Source: Porticoccaceae bacterium UBA2002 | GTDB lineage: Bacteria; Pseudomonadota; Gammaproteobacteria; Pseudomonadales; Porticoccaceae | DNA length: 31,745 nt | Direction: 5' to 3' | NCBI GenBank assembly: GCA_002334915.1 | Contig: DDCQ01000109.1 | Location: 1 to 31,745, forward strand | Shown: piece by piece, positions 7,396 to 15,897 of the stretch | Numbering within the stretch: the stretch's first letter is position 1 | Layout: each line of letters opens with the position of its first letter | The notes under the pieces: generated by a model | What the model was told of the DNA's origin: nothing | Seen by the model: only the letters and a program-made list of their open reading frames with translations | Databases searched by the model: none | Position numbers and translations under genes: made by a program

Positions 7396-9057
7396 ATGAC
7401 CGATTCTGAAAAACCCACTAACTTTATCCAGCAAATCATTAATTCTGATCTTGAGACTGGGACTGTTAAACAGGTGATTACCCGTTTTCCGCCGGAACCC
7501 AATGGCTATTTGCATATTGGTCATGCTAAATCTATCTGCGTTAACTTTGGTATTGCACAGCAGTATGGTGGCGGGTGCAATCTGCGCTTCGATGATACTA
7601 ATCCGGAAAAAGAAGACGAGGAGTACGTCAACGCCATTATTGAGGATGTGCGCTGGCTGGGATTCCAGTGGCAGGGGGATATTTGCTATGCCTCTAACTA
7701 CTTCGATCAGCTGTATAGCTGGGCCCAGTATCTGGTTAACCAGAATCTGGCCTATGTCTGTGAACTCAATGCCGAGGATATGCGCGAGTATCGCGGCACA
7801 TTGACAGAGTCAGGCAAGAACAGTCCCTTCAGAGAGCGTCCGGCAGCAGACAGCCTGGCGTTACTTGAGCAGATGAAAAACGGCGAAATAGATGAGGGCG
7901 CAATGACCTTGCGGGCGAAAATTGATATGGCATCGCCCAATATCAATATGCGCGACCCAGTAATATATCGCATTAAGAAAATGGCTCATCAGCGTACTGG
8001 CGACAAGTGGAATATATATCCCTCCTACGATTTTGCCCATGGCCAGGAAGATGCCATTGAAGGCGTCAGTCATTCTATCTGCACATTGGAGTTTGCCGCT
8101 AATCGACCTCTGTATGATTGGTTTGTGGCTAATCTGCCATTACCCTCGACCCCTCATCAGTATGAGTTTGGTCGCCTAAACCTCAACTACACTGTCACCA
8201 GCAAGCGCAAACTTAAGCAGCTGGTCGAGGAGCAGCATGTTGAAGGCTGGGATGATCCCCGTATGCCCACTATCAGCGGCCTGCGCCGCCGTGGTGTCAG
8301 TGCCACAGCTATTCGGGAGTTCTGCGATAGTCTGGCGGTCGCCAAGACCGATGGCGTGGTGGATATGGCTCAGTTTGAGCATTTTATTCGCGATGATCTC
8401 AACAATAATGCGCGGCGCGCCATGTGTGTGTTGCAACCGGTATTGCTGACTCTGTCCAATTACGATAAAGATAAGACTGAGGTATTTAGCGCTCCCGGCC
8501 ATCCCGGTCGCGATGATCTGGGGGAGCGCAGTCTGCCCTTTGGGCGGCAAATTTATATTGATCGCAATGACTTTAGCGAAGACACCACTTTGTCGCGCAA
8601 AAAGTTTAAACGTCTGGTGATTGGTGACTATGTGCGTCTGCGCAGCGCCTACATTATTCGAGCTGACGAGGTGATTCGCGATAGCCAAGGCAGTATCACC
8701 GAGATTGTTGGCTCTATAGTGCCAGATACCGTGGGTCAGGATGCCCCCGAGGGAATAAGACCCAGAGGGGTTATTCACTGGGTATCTGCTGCCGATAGCG
8801 CAGACTGCACTGTGAAGATTTATGATCGGCTCTTTAGTCAGGCCGCCCCAGACTCTGGAGAGGGAAGCTTTCTTGACCATATCAACCCAGATTCTTTAAA
8901 GCTACTTGGCGGCTGCAAGGTTGAAAAGGGTCTGGCTAATGCGGTGGCGGGCGATCACTATCAGTTTGAGCGTGAGGGGTATTTTACTCGTGATAGTCAG
9001 AGCACAGATCTGGTGTTTAACTGCACCATCGGATTGCGGGATAACTGGAAGGCCTAA
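7396..9057 (+). CDS. glnS: Glutaminyl-tRNA synthetase
   Basis: GlnRS charges tRNA(Gln) directly with glutamine. The 553-residue protein is class I: HIGH at residues 40-43 inside RFPPEPNGYLHIGHAKS, then NLRFDDTNPEKEDEEYV, and the second signature as TSKRKL (KMSKS equivalent, about residue 268). The C-terminal beta-barrel anticodon-binding domains are complete. The N-terminus NFIQQIINSDLETG aligns with E. coli GlnS, supporting the ATG at 7396, although no good ribosome binding site precedes it and another ATG lies five bases upstream out of frame. The stop codon directly abuts the cysS start. Having GlnRS means the organism does not need the GatCAB route for Gln-tRNA. Confidence 0.98.
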   Translation: MTDSEKPTNFIQQIINSDLETGTVKQVITRFPPEPNGYLHIGHAKSICVNFGIAQQYGGGCNLRFDDTNPEKEDEEYVNAIIEDVRWLGFQWQGDICYASNYFDQLYSWAQYLVNQNLAYVCELNAEDMREYRGTLTESGKNSPFRERPAADSLALLEQMKNGEIDEGAMTLRAKIDMASPNINMRDPVIYRIKKMAHQRTGDKWNIYPSYDFAHGQEDAIEGVSHSICTLEFAANRPLYDWFVANLPLPSTPHQYEFGRLNLNYTVTSKRKLKQLVEEQHVEGWDDPRMPTISGLRRRGVSATAIREFCDSLAVAKTDGVVDMAQFEHFIRDDLNNNARRAMCVLQPVLLTLSNYDKDKTEVFSAPGHPGRDDLGERSLPFGRQIYIDRNDFSEDTTLSRKKFKRLVIGDYVRLRSAYIIRADEVIRDSQGSITEIVGSIVPDTVGQDAPEGIRPRGVIHWVSAADSADCTVKIYDRLFSQAAPDSGEGSFLDHINPDSLKLLGGCKVEKGLANAVAGDHYQFEREGYFTRDSQSTDLVFNCTIGLRDNWKA

Positions 9058-10434
9058 ATGAGTTTAGCTTTATATAACACATTATCTCGATCCAAAGAGC
9101 CCTTTACTCCTCTGGATACAGAGCGGGTCACCATGTATGTCTGTGGGCCCACTGTCTACAATCGCGTGCATATTGGCAATGCCAGGCCGGCCGTGGTGTT
9201 TGACACTCTATTTCGACTATTGCAAAGCCAGTTTCCCAAGGTGGTCTATGCGCGCAATATCACTGATATTGATGACAAAATTATGAATACGGCAGCTGAG
9301 CTGGGTGAGGATATTACCGAGCTGTCCCAGCGCTATGCCCAGGCCTATTTTGAAGATATGGAGGCACTTAACTGTCTCGATCCCAATATTATCCCCTATG
9401 CCACCCAGCATATTCCCGAGATGATCAGTATGATCGAGCGGCTTATTGCCAAGGGTCATGCCTATGCCTCAGAGGGTAATGTCCTGTTTGCCGTGCAGTC
9501 CATGGCCAATTACGGTGAGCTATCCGGTCGCTCTCTGGACGATATGCTGGCTGGTGCCCGAGTAGAGGTTGCCAGCTATAAAAAATATGCCGGTGACTTT
9601 GTACTCTGGAAACCCTCGGCTGCCAGTGAGCCAGGCTGGGATAGCCCCTGGGGCCGCGGTCGCCCGGGCTGGCATCTGGAATGCTCGGCAATGATTGAAA
9701 AACATCTGGGTGACACCATCGATATTCATGGCGGTGGCCAGGATTTAATTTTCCCCCATCATGAAAATGAAATAGCCCAGAGCTGCTGCGCACATGATGG
9801 CCAGCCCTTTGCCAAATACTGGTTGCACAATGGCTTTATCAATATTGAAGGGGAGAAGATGTCCAAGTCCCTGGGCAACTTCCGCATGGTCAATGATTTG
9901 CTCGACCAGTATCCCGGGGAAGTACTTCGCTATGTGATTCTGTCAGCCCATTATCGCTCTGAACAGAACTTTGGCAAGGATCTTCTGGATAGTGCATGGC
10001 GCGCTCTGGATAGTCTCTATGGTTATTTGCGCGGCCAGGCTGATGCCGAGCCGACACTGGACAAAGATAGTGCCGGCTATGCTGCACTGCTGGACGACCT
10101 CAACACGCCGGTGGCAATCAGTGAGCTCTATCGTCTGGCCAAAGAGATGCATGGGGCTGCTGGAGATGCTAAAGCCGAGTTGCATAGCCAGCTAATGGGA
10201 TTGGCCAATTTGATGGGACTTTTACAGCAGGACCCGGAGCAGTGGTTTAAGCAGGCCAGAGGCGGTGATGGAGATGCGATCAGTGAAACAGAGATTGAAG
10301 CTTTAATTGCCAAGCGTCTGCAGGCGAAAGCCGATAAGGATTACGCTGGAGCTGATCAGGTTCGAGAGGACTTACTGGCTATGGGTGTGGTCCTTGAAGA
10401 TAGCCGTGAGGGCACCACCTGGCGTCGCAGCTAG
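9058..10434 (+). CDS. cysS: Cysteinyl-tRNA synthetase
   Basis: CysRS charges tRNA(Cys). The 458-residue class I enzyme has [19 protein letters not shown] with HIGN at 38-41 and the first zinc ligand Cys29. Further zinc ligands are in GWHLECSAM and in the His pair of [12 protein letters not shown], and the KMSKS loop reads [12 protein letters not shown]. The C-terminal helical anticodon region is present and length is normal. The ATG immediately follows the glnS TAA with no gap, and a strong GGAAGG lies inside the last glnS codons, so the two synthetases are translationally linked. The 3' end lies only 7 bases from the end of the opposing glycerophosphodiesterase gene. Confidence 0.98.
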   Translation: MSLALYNTLSRSKEPFTPLDTERVTMYVCGPTVYNRVHIGNARPAVVFDTLFRLLQSQFPKVVYARNITDIDDKIMNTAAELGEDITELSQRYAQAYFEDMEALNCLDPNIIPYATQHIPEMISMIERLIAKGHAYASEGNVLFAVQSMANYGELSGRSLDDMLAGARVEVASYKKYAGDFVLWKPSAASEPGWDSPWGRGRPGWHLECSAMIEKHLGDTIDIHGGGQDLIFPHHENEIAQSCCAHDGQPFAKYWLHNGFINIEGEKMSKSLGNFRMVNDLLDQYPGEVLRYVILSAHYRSEQNFGKDLLDSAWRALDSLYGYLRGQADAEPTLDKDSAGYAALLDDLNTPVAISELYRLAKEMHGAAGDAKAELHSQLMGLANLMGLLQQDPEQWFKQARGGDGDAISETEIEALIAKRLQAKADKDYAGADQVREDLLAMGVVLEDSREGTTWRRS

Positions 10435-10441
10435 ATGCTTA

Positions 10442-11197
10442 TCAGGGGCTTTGCAAAGCCTCTATTTCAAAGGTTTCCAGCATATCAACATGGCGGGCCA
10501 GTAACTTCTGGCCCAGCTCAGAGGTTCCCACTTCGTATGTAACCAGCACAGCATTGCTCAGTGCAGGGATGCTGGTTAAATCGCAATCCTCGGGAATATT
10601 TGTATGGTTGCTGTAGATATAATCTGGTCGCGCTAGCGCCACATCGGCGTGGTTTAAATCATCCCAGCTCTGCAATACAACTCCAACCCAGGGCCAACCG
10701 GCTGCCCGTGCAGCGATGGCCAGGGGATAGTCAAAACTCATCAGCACTGTCTGCTGGGCGACTGGCTGCAGAATCTGCTGTACAGACTCAATAATCAACG
10801 CCCGACCACAGTGTTCTATAGATTCTTCTTTTAACTCAACAAAGGCAGTGACTTCAGGCTGGGCCACAAGAATATCCACCAGACTTTCGAGCGGAGAAAT
10901 CTTTTCACCTTTAAATGTATCACCCAGCCGCTGTGGTTCGTAAGCCGGGCAAGATAGCAACTCATCTCTGGTTGCGGTCAATACCGACCCCGACCGGCCA
11001 CTCACTCGCTGCAAGTCAGTATCATGATAAATAATCGGTAACCGATCACCGCTAAACTGCACATCCAGCTCAATAAACAGCGCACCGGCTTCAATAGCTT
11101 TTATTAAAGACAGCGCAGTATTTTCCGGGTACTTCGCCTGATAGCCTCGGTGGGCTACCAATTTGCTGGGATGGATCATTACCATAGCCTGATTCAT
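10442..11197 (-). CDS. Glycerophosphodiester phosphodiesterase family protein
   Basis: The protein (251 residues from the first ATG) belongs to the GDPD family, which hydrolyses glycerophosphodiesters to glycerol-3-phosphate and an alcohol. The catalytic elements are visible near the N-terminus: LVAHRGYQAKYPENTALS, then FIELDVQFSGDRLPIIYHD with the metal-binding E-x-D and the catalytic His; VELKEES follows later. No signal peptide is seen, so it is probably cytoplasmic, like UgpQ. The true start could be the ATG at 11197, 11185 or 11179; an AGG between the first and second sites favours a later start. It diverges from a crotonase-like gene and converges with cysS with almost no gap. Substrate specificity cannot be read from sequence. 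Confidence 0.88.
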   Translation of the reverse strand: MNQAMVMIHPSKLVAHRGYQAKYPENTALSLIKAIEAGALFIELDVQFSGDRLPIIYHDTDLQRVSGRSGSVLTATRDELLSCPAYEPQRLGDTFKGEKISPLESLVDILVAQPEVTAFVELKEESIEHCGRALIIESVQQILQPVAQQTVLMSFDYPLAIAARAAGWPWVGVVLQSWDDLNHADVALARPDYIYSNHTNIPEDCDLTSIPALSNAVLVTYEVGTSELGQKLLARHVDMLETFEIEALQSP

Positions 11198-11276
11198 TAC
11201 TGACAGGGCTAATGGTATCCTTGGCCGCTGTTATATTGAAAGAACAAATTAAAGGAACCATTTACGGGAACAATTT

Positions 11277-12026
11277 ATGTCACTAGTGCTCTTTGAAGTC
11301 CGCGACAATGTCGCACTGATTACCCTCAATAACCCAGACAAGCGCAATATGCTGACCATGGAGGTCTGCCGGCAGATTGTCGATTATGTGGCGCAAGCGG
11401 AACAGCATCCTGAGGTAAAGGCTCTTATTGTGACAGGTACTGGTCGCGCTTTCTGCGCCGGAGGTCAGCTAACTGACTTAACGCCCAACCAAGAAATATT
11501 GGAGGCTATCTACAGCGGCTTTTTGAGTATCGCCAATTGTTCAATACCCACCATTGCTGCCATTAATGGCCCAGCTGTGGGCGCCGGATTTAATATGGCT
11601 GTGGGTTGTGATGTGCGTATTGTCACCGAGCAGGCGCGCTTTGAGCCCAGATTCTTTGGCTTGGGTCTTCATCCCGGCGGCGGCAATACCTGGATGCTGC
11701 GCCAGCTGGTTAATTGGAATACCGCGGCTGGTATGCTGCTATTTTCTCAGTCCCTTAGCGGCAGGGAAGCAGTAGAGAAGGGTCTGGCCTGGAAATGTGT
11801 CGAAGCGGATAAACTTGTCGAAGAAGCATTTGCCTTTACCGTCAATATTCGCGATCTACCGAAAGAGTTGTTACTGCGGACTAAGCAGACATTACGTCAG
11901 GCTGGTGGCACTAATAGCCATAAAGAAATATTAGATGTGGAAACTAGAGAACAGATATGGTCGATTAATCAGCCCTATGCTCGGGACTCAATTGCGGCAA
12001 TGATCGACAAGATCAGCAGTAAGTAA
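11277..12026 (+). CDS. Crotonase-fold protein lacking catalytic glutamates (enoyl-CoA hydratase/isomerase-like)
   Basis: The 249-residue protein is a complete crotonase-superfamily member. The oxyanion-hole loops are intact (GRAFCAGGQL and GPAVGAGFNMAVGCD), so acyl-CoA binding is likely. In true enoyl-CoA hydratases two glutamates act, one in GGGxE and one in a QPE motif. Here the first position is Asn (GAGFN) and the second region reads ARFEPRFFGLGLHPGGG, with Phe where the second Glu should be. Hydration by the usual mechanism is therefore unlikely; isomerase, thioesterase or other CoA chemistry is possible. I know similar 'GLHPGGG' proteins are widely annotated as enoyl-CoA hydratases. A GGGA lies 8 bases before the ATG. 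It stands alone, with the tRNA operon converging on its 3' end. Confidence 0.85.
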   Translation: MSLVLFEVRDNVALITLNNPDKRNMLTMEVCRQIVDYVAQAEQHPEVKALIVTGTGRAFCAGGQLTDLTPNQEILEAIYSGFLSIANCSIPTIAAINGPAVGAGFNMAVGCDVRIVTEQARFEPRFFGLGLHPGGGNTWMLRQLVNWNTAAGMLLFSQSLSGREAVEKGLAWKCVEADKLVEEAFAFTVNIRDLPKELLLRTKQTLRQAGGTNSHKEILDVETREQIWSINQPYARDSIAAMIDKISSK

Positions 12027-12046
12027 AGGCGTTTAAACAGAGAAAA

Positions 12047-12123
12047 TGGGGTGGACGACGGGGATTGAACCCGCGACCACCGGAATCACAATCCGGGGCT
12101 CTACCAACTGAGCTACGTCCACC
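12047..12123 (-). tRNA. tRNA-His (anticodon GTG)
   Basis: On the minus strand the sequence folds as a tRNA with acceptor stem GTGGACG/CGTCCAC, D-arm TAGCTCAGTTGGTAGAG, and anticodon arm with loop ATTGTGATT. The T-arm contains GGTTCAATCCC. An extra 5' G (12123) pairs with discriminator C, the hallmark of tRNA-His, and CCA is encoded (12047-12049). It is the last gene of a three-tRNA operon. Confidence 0.97.
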
Positions 12124-12164
12124 ATTAAGAGCTGACTGCCGCTGACGTAACCGACTTGGTAAAG

Positions 12165-12241
<77 letters not shown>

Positions 12242-12259
12242 ACAATAAAAGCCGACAAA

Positions 12260-12336
12260 TGGTCGGGGATGAGGGATTTGAACCCCCGACATCCTGCTCC
12301 CAAAGCAGGCGCGCTACCAGACTGCGCTAATCCCCG
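12260..12336 (-). tRNA. tRNA-Pro (anticodon TGG)
   Basis: The minus strand gives acceptor stem CGGGGAT/ATCCCCG, discriminator A, encoded CCA (12260-12262), and anticodon stem CCTGC/GCAGG around loop TTTGGGA with anticodon TGG. The T-loop contains GGTTCAAATCC. It is the promoter-proximal gene of the Pro-Arg-His cluster. Confidence 0.97.
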
Positions 12337-12371
12337 AATGTGTCTCCATGCGGTCTCTTTCGAGAGCGCGC

Positions 12372-12400
12372 ATAATACTGACAGAGCCGGTTTGCGTCAA
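12372..12400 (-). promoter_or_regulatory. Sigma70-type promoter of the tRNA operon with GC-rich discriminator
   Basis: On the minus strand TTGACG (12400-12395) and TATTAT (12377-12372) are spaced by exactly 17 bases, about 35 bases before the 5' end of tRNA-Pro. The bases after the -10 are GCGCGC, the kind of discriminator known from promoters that are inhibited by ppGpp. Stringent control is inference from that pattern. Confidence 0.85.
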
Positions 12401-12528
12401 TGCGAATTCACCACATCTGGCAATTTTAATAGGGAAAGTAAATACCAACATTAACAAACTACGTATAACCATGCAGAGCGTCAGTGTAAACTCATCCAAA
12501 TAATAATAGAAAGTATTCAGAGGCGGTC

Positions 12529-13047
12529 ATGATCGAATTTATTCTCAACGGCAAAGTGGTTCAAACCGATGATGAACCAGATACGCCATTGCTGTGGGTT
12601 GTTAGAGATACCTTTAAATTAACCGGGTCAAAATTTGGTTGTGGCATAGCTAAGTGCGGTGCCTGCACCATGCATATCGACGGCAGTGCCCAACAAACCT
12701 GTGTTTTGCCGATCACCGCAGTGGCCGGCAAAACGGTGACTACAATTGAAGGTCTGGGTACTCCGGATAATCTGCATCCGTTGCAGCAGGCCTGGGTCGA
12801 GCAGGGTGTACCTCAATGCGGCTACTGTCAATCTGGTCAGATTATGAGCGCAGCCTCGCTGCTAACAGATAACCCCAACCCCAACGAAGCTCAGTTAGAA
12901 GCGGCTATGGAACGCAATATCTGCCGCTGTGGCTGCTATCCAAGAATCAAGCAGGCCATATTGTCGGTTGCAGAGCAGGGGCAATCCGGCGCAGTGCAAC
13001 TGGCAACACCAGTTGCGGCTAAAGCTCCAGAGGGTATTCAATCATGA
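12529..13047 (+). CDS. iorA: [2Fe-2S] small subunit of an IorAB-type molybdenum hydroxylase
   Basis: The 172-residue protein is the iron-sulfur subunit of a xanthine-dehydrogenase-family enzyme. The plant-type [2Fe-2S] cluster ligands are Cys 38, 43, 46 and 58 (GCGIAKCGACTMH). The second cluster uses Cys 97, 100, 132 and 134 (CGYCQSGQIM and NICRCGCYPRI). It passes electrons from the molybdenum centre to an acceptor. It has no signal of its own and presumably travels with the Tat-exported large subunit. A clear AGAGG lies 6 bases upstream of the ATG. Its stop overlaps the iorB start by four bases (ATGA). The gene symbol is by similarity to isoquinoline 1-oxidoreductase; the real substrate (N-heterocycle or aldehyde) is not known. 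Confidence 0.9.
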   Translation: MIEFILNGKVVQTDDEPDTPLLWVVRDTFKLTGSKFGCGIAKCGACTMHIDGSAQQTCVLPITAVAGKTVTTIEGLGTPDNLHPLQQAWVEQGVPQCGYCQSGQIMSAASLLTDNPNPNEAQLEAAMERNICRCGCYPRIKQAILSVAEQGQSGAVQLATPVAAKAPEGIQS

Positions 13048-15236
13048 GTGCGATCAAACTGAGCAGACGTGGGTTTCTTAAGGCTACAGGGCTGATTGGC
13101 GGTGGTCTTTTAATCGGTTATGTAGCAACGCCTGATGGCAACTCACCAGCAGTTATACCTGGCGATGGCGCCATGGCGCCCAATGCCTTTATTCAGCTGA
13201 CCCAGGACAACCAGATTATCTTTTACAGCCCCAGGGACGAAATGGGCCAGGGTATCAGTATGGGGCTGGCAACCCTGGTTGCTGAAGAACTTGATGTGCC
13301 AGTCGACAAAATTCAGGTGGAATTTGCCTCAGTTCATGATGATTACAGACATCCAGAATACTGGGTTCAGGGCACAGGCGGCAGCTCATCTATGCGGGTG
13401 CATTATTTACCGCTGCGCCAGGTGGCTGCAGATACCAGAGCATTACTTTTGACCGCTGCTGCAATGGATCTTGGGGTAGCAGCTGAGTCACTCAGCACAG
13501 AAGATGGTTATATTCTGAGTAATGGAACGGGCCACAGATACAGTGATTTTATTGCCACAGCCCAAACCCTAGAACTGCCTAGCGAGACACCATTAAAAGC
13601 CAAGGCCGACTTTAAGTATATTGGCAAAGACATGACTCGTATTGATGCCCTTGCCAAATCCACTGGCACCGCCATTTTTGGGATGGATATAGCTGTACCA
13701 GATATGTATTACGCTATGGTTAGCCGCAGTCCGGTGGCTGGAGGAACAGTCAATAATCTTGATGATAGCGCCGCCAGAGCCATGTCAGGAGTAACTGATA
13801 TTGTGCGGATTGATTCGGGTGTAGCCGTTGTAGCCACCTCTTTCTGGAAAGCCAAGAAGGCTGTTGCAGCATTAAATATTATATGGGACCAGCCAGACTT
13901 GGCTAACTTCAGCAATGGGGATATCCGTGCTGATTATCAATCCGCACTAGAGAGCGATAGAGGGACCACTGAAACCGAAGGCAGTATTACAGAGGGTTTA
14001 AGCAAAGCTTCCATGCAGGTGCGGCGGGATTACTGGACACCTTACCTGGCCCATACGCCTATGGAGCCTGTTAACGCAGTTGTTAAAATTAGCGATGGCA
14101 AGGCTGAACTTTGGGCCGGAACCCAGTCTCCCGGTGTTGCCAGAGGGCTAGTGGCACGTCATTCGGGACTGTCGGTAGACAATATAACAGTCAACAGCCT
14201 CTTCTCTGGCGGTGGTTTTGGCCGCAGAGCCCAGCTGAGTCATATTGCCGAAGCCACTCAGGTTGCAGTGGCGACAAACAAGACCATCAAGCTGGTCTGG
14301 ACAAGAGAAAATGATCTGCAAAATGGCTGGTTTCGCCAAGCATCTATTATGCAGTTGCACGCCGGAATAGATGCTGAGGGCAAGGTTACTGCCTGGGATG
14401 CAACTCGTGTCGGCGGCGATCTGGCTCCAGATACCTTGGCAGGCGTTCTGCCTGGGGAACTGCCCCGCACCCCAAAACTGTTGAATGACCTGATGCTTAG
14501 CGCCACAGAGAATCTCTATGACGGTTGGTTGATTGACAGTGGCGGAGTCGAGGGGCTGGTCAGTGATTATGATTTTCCCAATAAGCAACTGCGCCATATT
14601 TCAGTCAATCATGGCCTGCCGCTGGCGGCCTGGCGCTCAGTGGGGCATTCTTTTACCGCCTTTGCCAAAGAGACATTAATGGATGAACTTGCGGAGATGG
14701 CAGGGCTCAATAGCTTTGAATTTCGCCGCCGCAACTTGCAAAACAATCCGCGGCTGCTGGGCGTTCTGGAAGCTGTTGAGCAGGGACTTAAGCAATGGGA
14801 TATCCCTGCAGGTCACCATATAGGTATTTCCACCCATGGTTCTTTTCAGTCCTTTGTAGCCCAGGCTGCAGAGGTATCCATTCAAGGCAGTAAAATACGC
14901 GTGCATAGAGTGTTATGCGCTATTGATTGCGGAGCGGTCATTAACCCGGATATTGTTCGCGCCCAGATCGAGGGGGGCATTATGTACGGCCTGACAGCTG
15001 CGCTATATGGGGATATAGAAATCGAAAATGGCGCGGTAAAGCAAAGCAATTTCCATGATTATAAAATACTGCGCATCAACGAAGCGCCAGCAGTGGATGT
15101 TTTGATTGTTGAGACTGAGCAGGCGCCCAGTGGAGTAGGTGAACCGGGGTTGCCGCCTATAGCGCCAGCTGTTGCCAATGCCGTTTATCAGGCGACTGGT
15201 CAACGTCTGTACTCAATGCCTCTGACATTGGCTTAG
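13044..15236 (+). CDS. iorB: Molybdopterin-binding large subunit of an IorAB-type hydroxylase, Tat-exported
   Basis: The 730-residue protein has the IorB form of the xanthine dehydrogenase family catalytic subunit. It starts with a twin-arginine signal (KLSRRGFLK, then a Gly/Leu-rich hydrophobic segment, residues 6-26), so the mature enzyme is expected in the periplasm. Cofactor motifs include [20 protein letters not shown], and the C-terminal [13 protein letters not shown] with the predicted catalytic Glu near residue 700. Such enzymes hydroxylate N-heterocycles or oxidise aldehydes, passing electrons to periplasmic or membrane acceptors; no cytochrome subunit is encoded nearby. Coupled to iorA by a four-base overlap and followed after 10 bases by a methyltransferase gene. 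No XdhC/MobA-type maturation gene is in the window. Confidence 0.9.
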   Translation: MSAIKLSRRGFLKATGLIGGGLLIGYVATPDGNSPAVIPGDGAMAPNAFIQLTQDNQIIFYSPRDEMGQGISMGLATLVAEELDVPVDKIQVEFASVHDDYRHPEYWVQGTGGSSSMRVHYLPLRQVAADTRALLLTAAAMDLGVAAESLSTEDGYILSNGTGHRYSDFIATAQTLELPSETPLKAKADFKYIGKDMTRIDALAKSTGTAIFGMDIAVPDMYYAMVSRSPVAGGTVNNLDDSAARAMSGVTDIVRIDSGVAVVATSFWKAKKAVAALNIIWDQPDLANFSNGDIRADYQSALESDRGTTETEGSITEGLSKASMQVRRDYWTPYLAHTPMEPVNAVVKISDGKAELWAGTQSPGVARGLVARHSGLSVDNITVNSLFSGGGFGRRAQLSHIAEATQVAVATNKTIKLVWTRENDLQNGWFRQASIMQLHAGIDAEGKVTAWDATRVGGDLAPDTLAGVLPGELPRTPKLLNDLMLSATENLYDGWLIDSGGVEGLVSDYDFPNKQLRHISVNHGLPLAAWRSVGHSFTAFAKETLMDELAEMAGLNSFEFRRRNLQNNPRLLGVLEAVEQGLKQWDIPAGHHIGISTHGSFQSFVAQAAEVSIQGSKIRVHRVLCAIDCGAVINPDIVRAQIEGGIMYGLTAALYGDIEIENGAVKQSNFHDYKILRINEAPAVDVLIVETEQAPSGVGEPGLPPIAPAVANAVYQATGQRLYSMPLTLA

Positions 15237-15246
15237 GTAACAGGGT

Positions 15247-15897
15247 ATGGACTTATCTCGAGGGGGCCCTCAGTGCCCGCTCTGCTCTGGGCATTTTGTC
15301 GCGGACTACCATATGGATCAAAACAGAAGCTACCTACAATGTTCTACCTGCTCTCTAGTGTTTGTGCCCAGAAATCAGCAGCTTAGTCCAGCGGATGAAA
15401 AAGCTATTTATGACCAGCATCAAAATACCCCGAATGATAGCGGCTACCGTGTATTCCTCAGTCGATTGGCAGCGCCCATGATCGAGCGCCTAAAGCCACA
15501 GAGTCAGGGGCTGGATTTTGGCTGTGGCCCGGGGCCAACTTTATCTGTGATGATGGAGGAGCAGGGCCACCAGATGGAGCTCTATGATATCTACTATGCT
15601 GATTACCCCCAGGCCTTGGAGCAACAATACGACTTTATTACCAGCACTGAGGTGGTTGAGCACCTTGCCAATCCCAGGCAGGAATTGGACCGGCTCTGGG
15701 GCTTGCTTCGTCCCGGCGGTTATCTTGGCTTAATGACCAAGCTAGTCGTGGATCGGCACAGTTTTGCCAGCTGGCACTATAAAAATGACGCCACCCATAT
15801 CAGCTTTTTCTCAGTGGCCACCTTTAGTTACCTGGCGAAACTATGGGATTCCAGTATTGAATTTATTGGTGCTGATGTGATTATTTTGCGCAAATAG
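15247..15897 (+). CDS. Class I SAM-dependent methyltransferase with N-terminal zinc-ribbon-like motif
   Basis: The 216-residue protein begins with two CxxC pairs (CPLC at residues 9-12 and CSTC about 20 residues later), as in a small zinc ribbon. A Methyltransf_23-type domain follows: SAM motif LDFGCGPGPTLSVM, an acidic LYDIYY at the end of strand 2, STEVVEHL, and LLRPGGYLGLMTKLV. The substrate is unknown. It starts 10 bases after iorB with a reasonable AGG/AGGG upstream, so it is probably co-transcribed with iorAB, but whether it acts on that enzyme or its substrate is open. The last 17 bases overlap the 3' end of the opposing decarboxylase gene. Confidence 0.88.
   Translation: MDLSRGGPQCPLCSGHFVADYHMDQNRSYLQCSTCSLVFVPRNQQLSPADEKAIYDQHQNTPNDSGYRVFLSRLAAPMIERLKPQSQGLDFGCGPGPTLSVMMEEQGHQMELYDIYYADYPQALEQQYDFITSTEVVEHLANPRQELDRLWGLLRPGGYLGLMTKLVVDRHSFASWHYKNDATHISFFSVATFSYLAKLWDSSIEFIGADVIILRK

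Noticed and set aside
8176..8880. Long minus-strand open frame (234 codons) inside glnS
   Set aside because: Fully inside a confidently identified gene on the other strand; composition is that of a complementary-strand shadow and it matches nothing I recognise.
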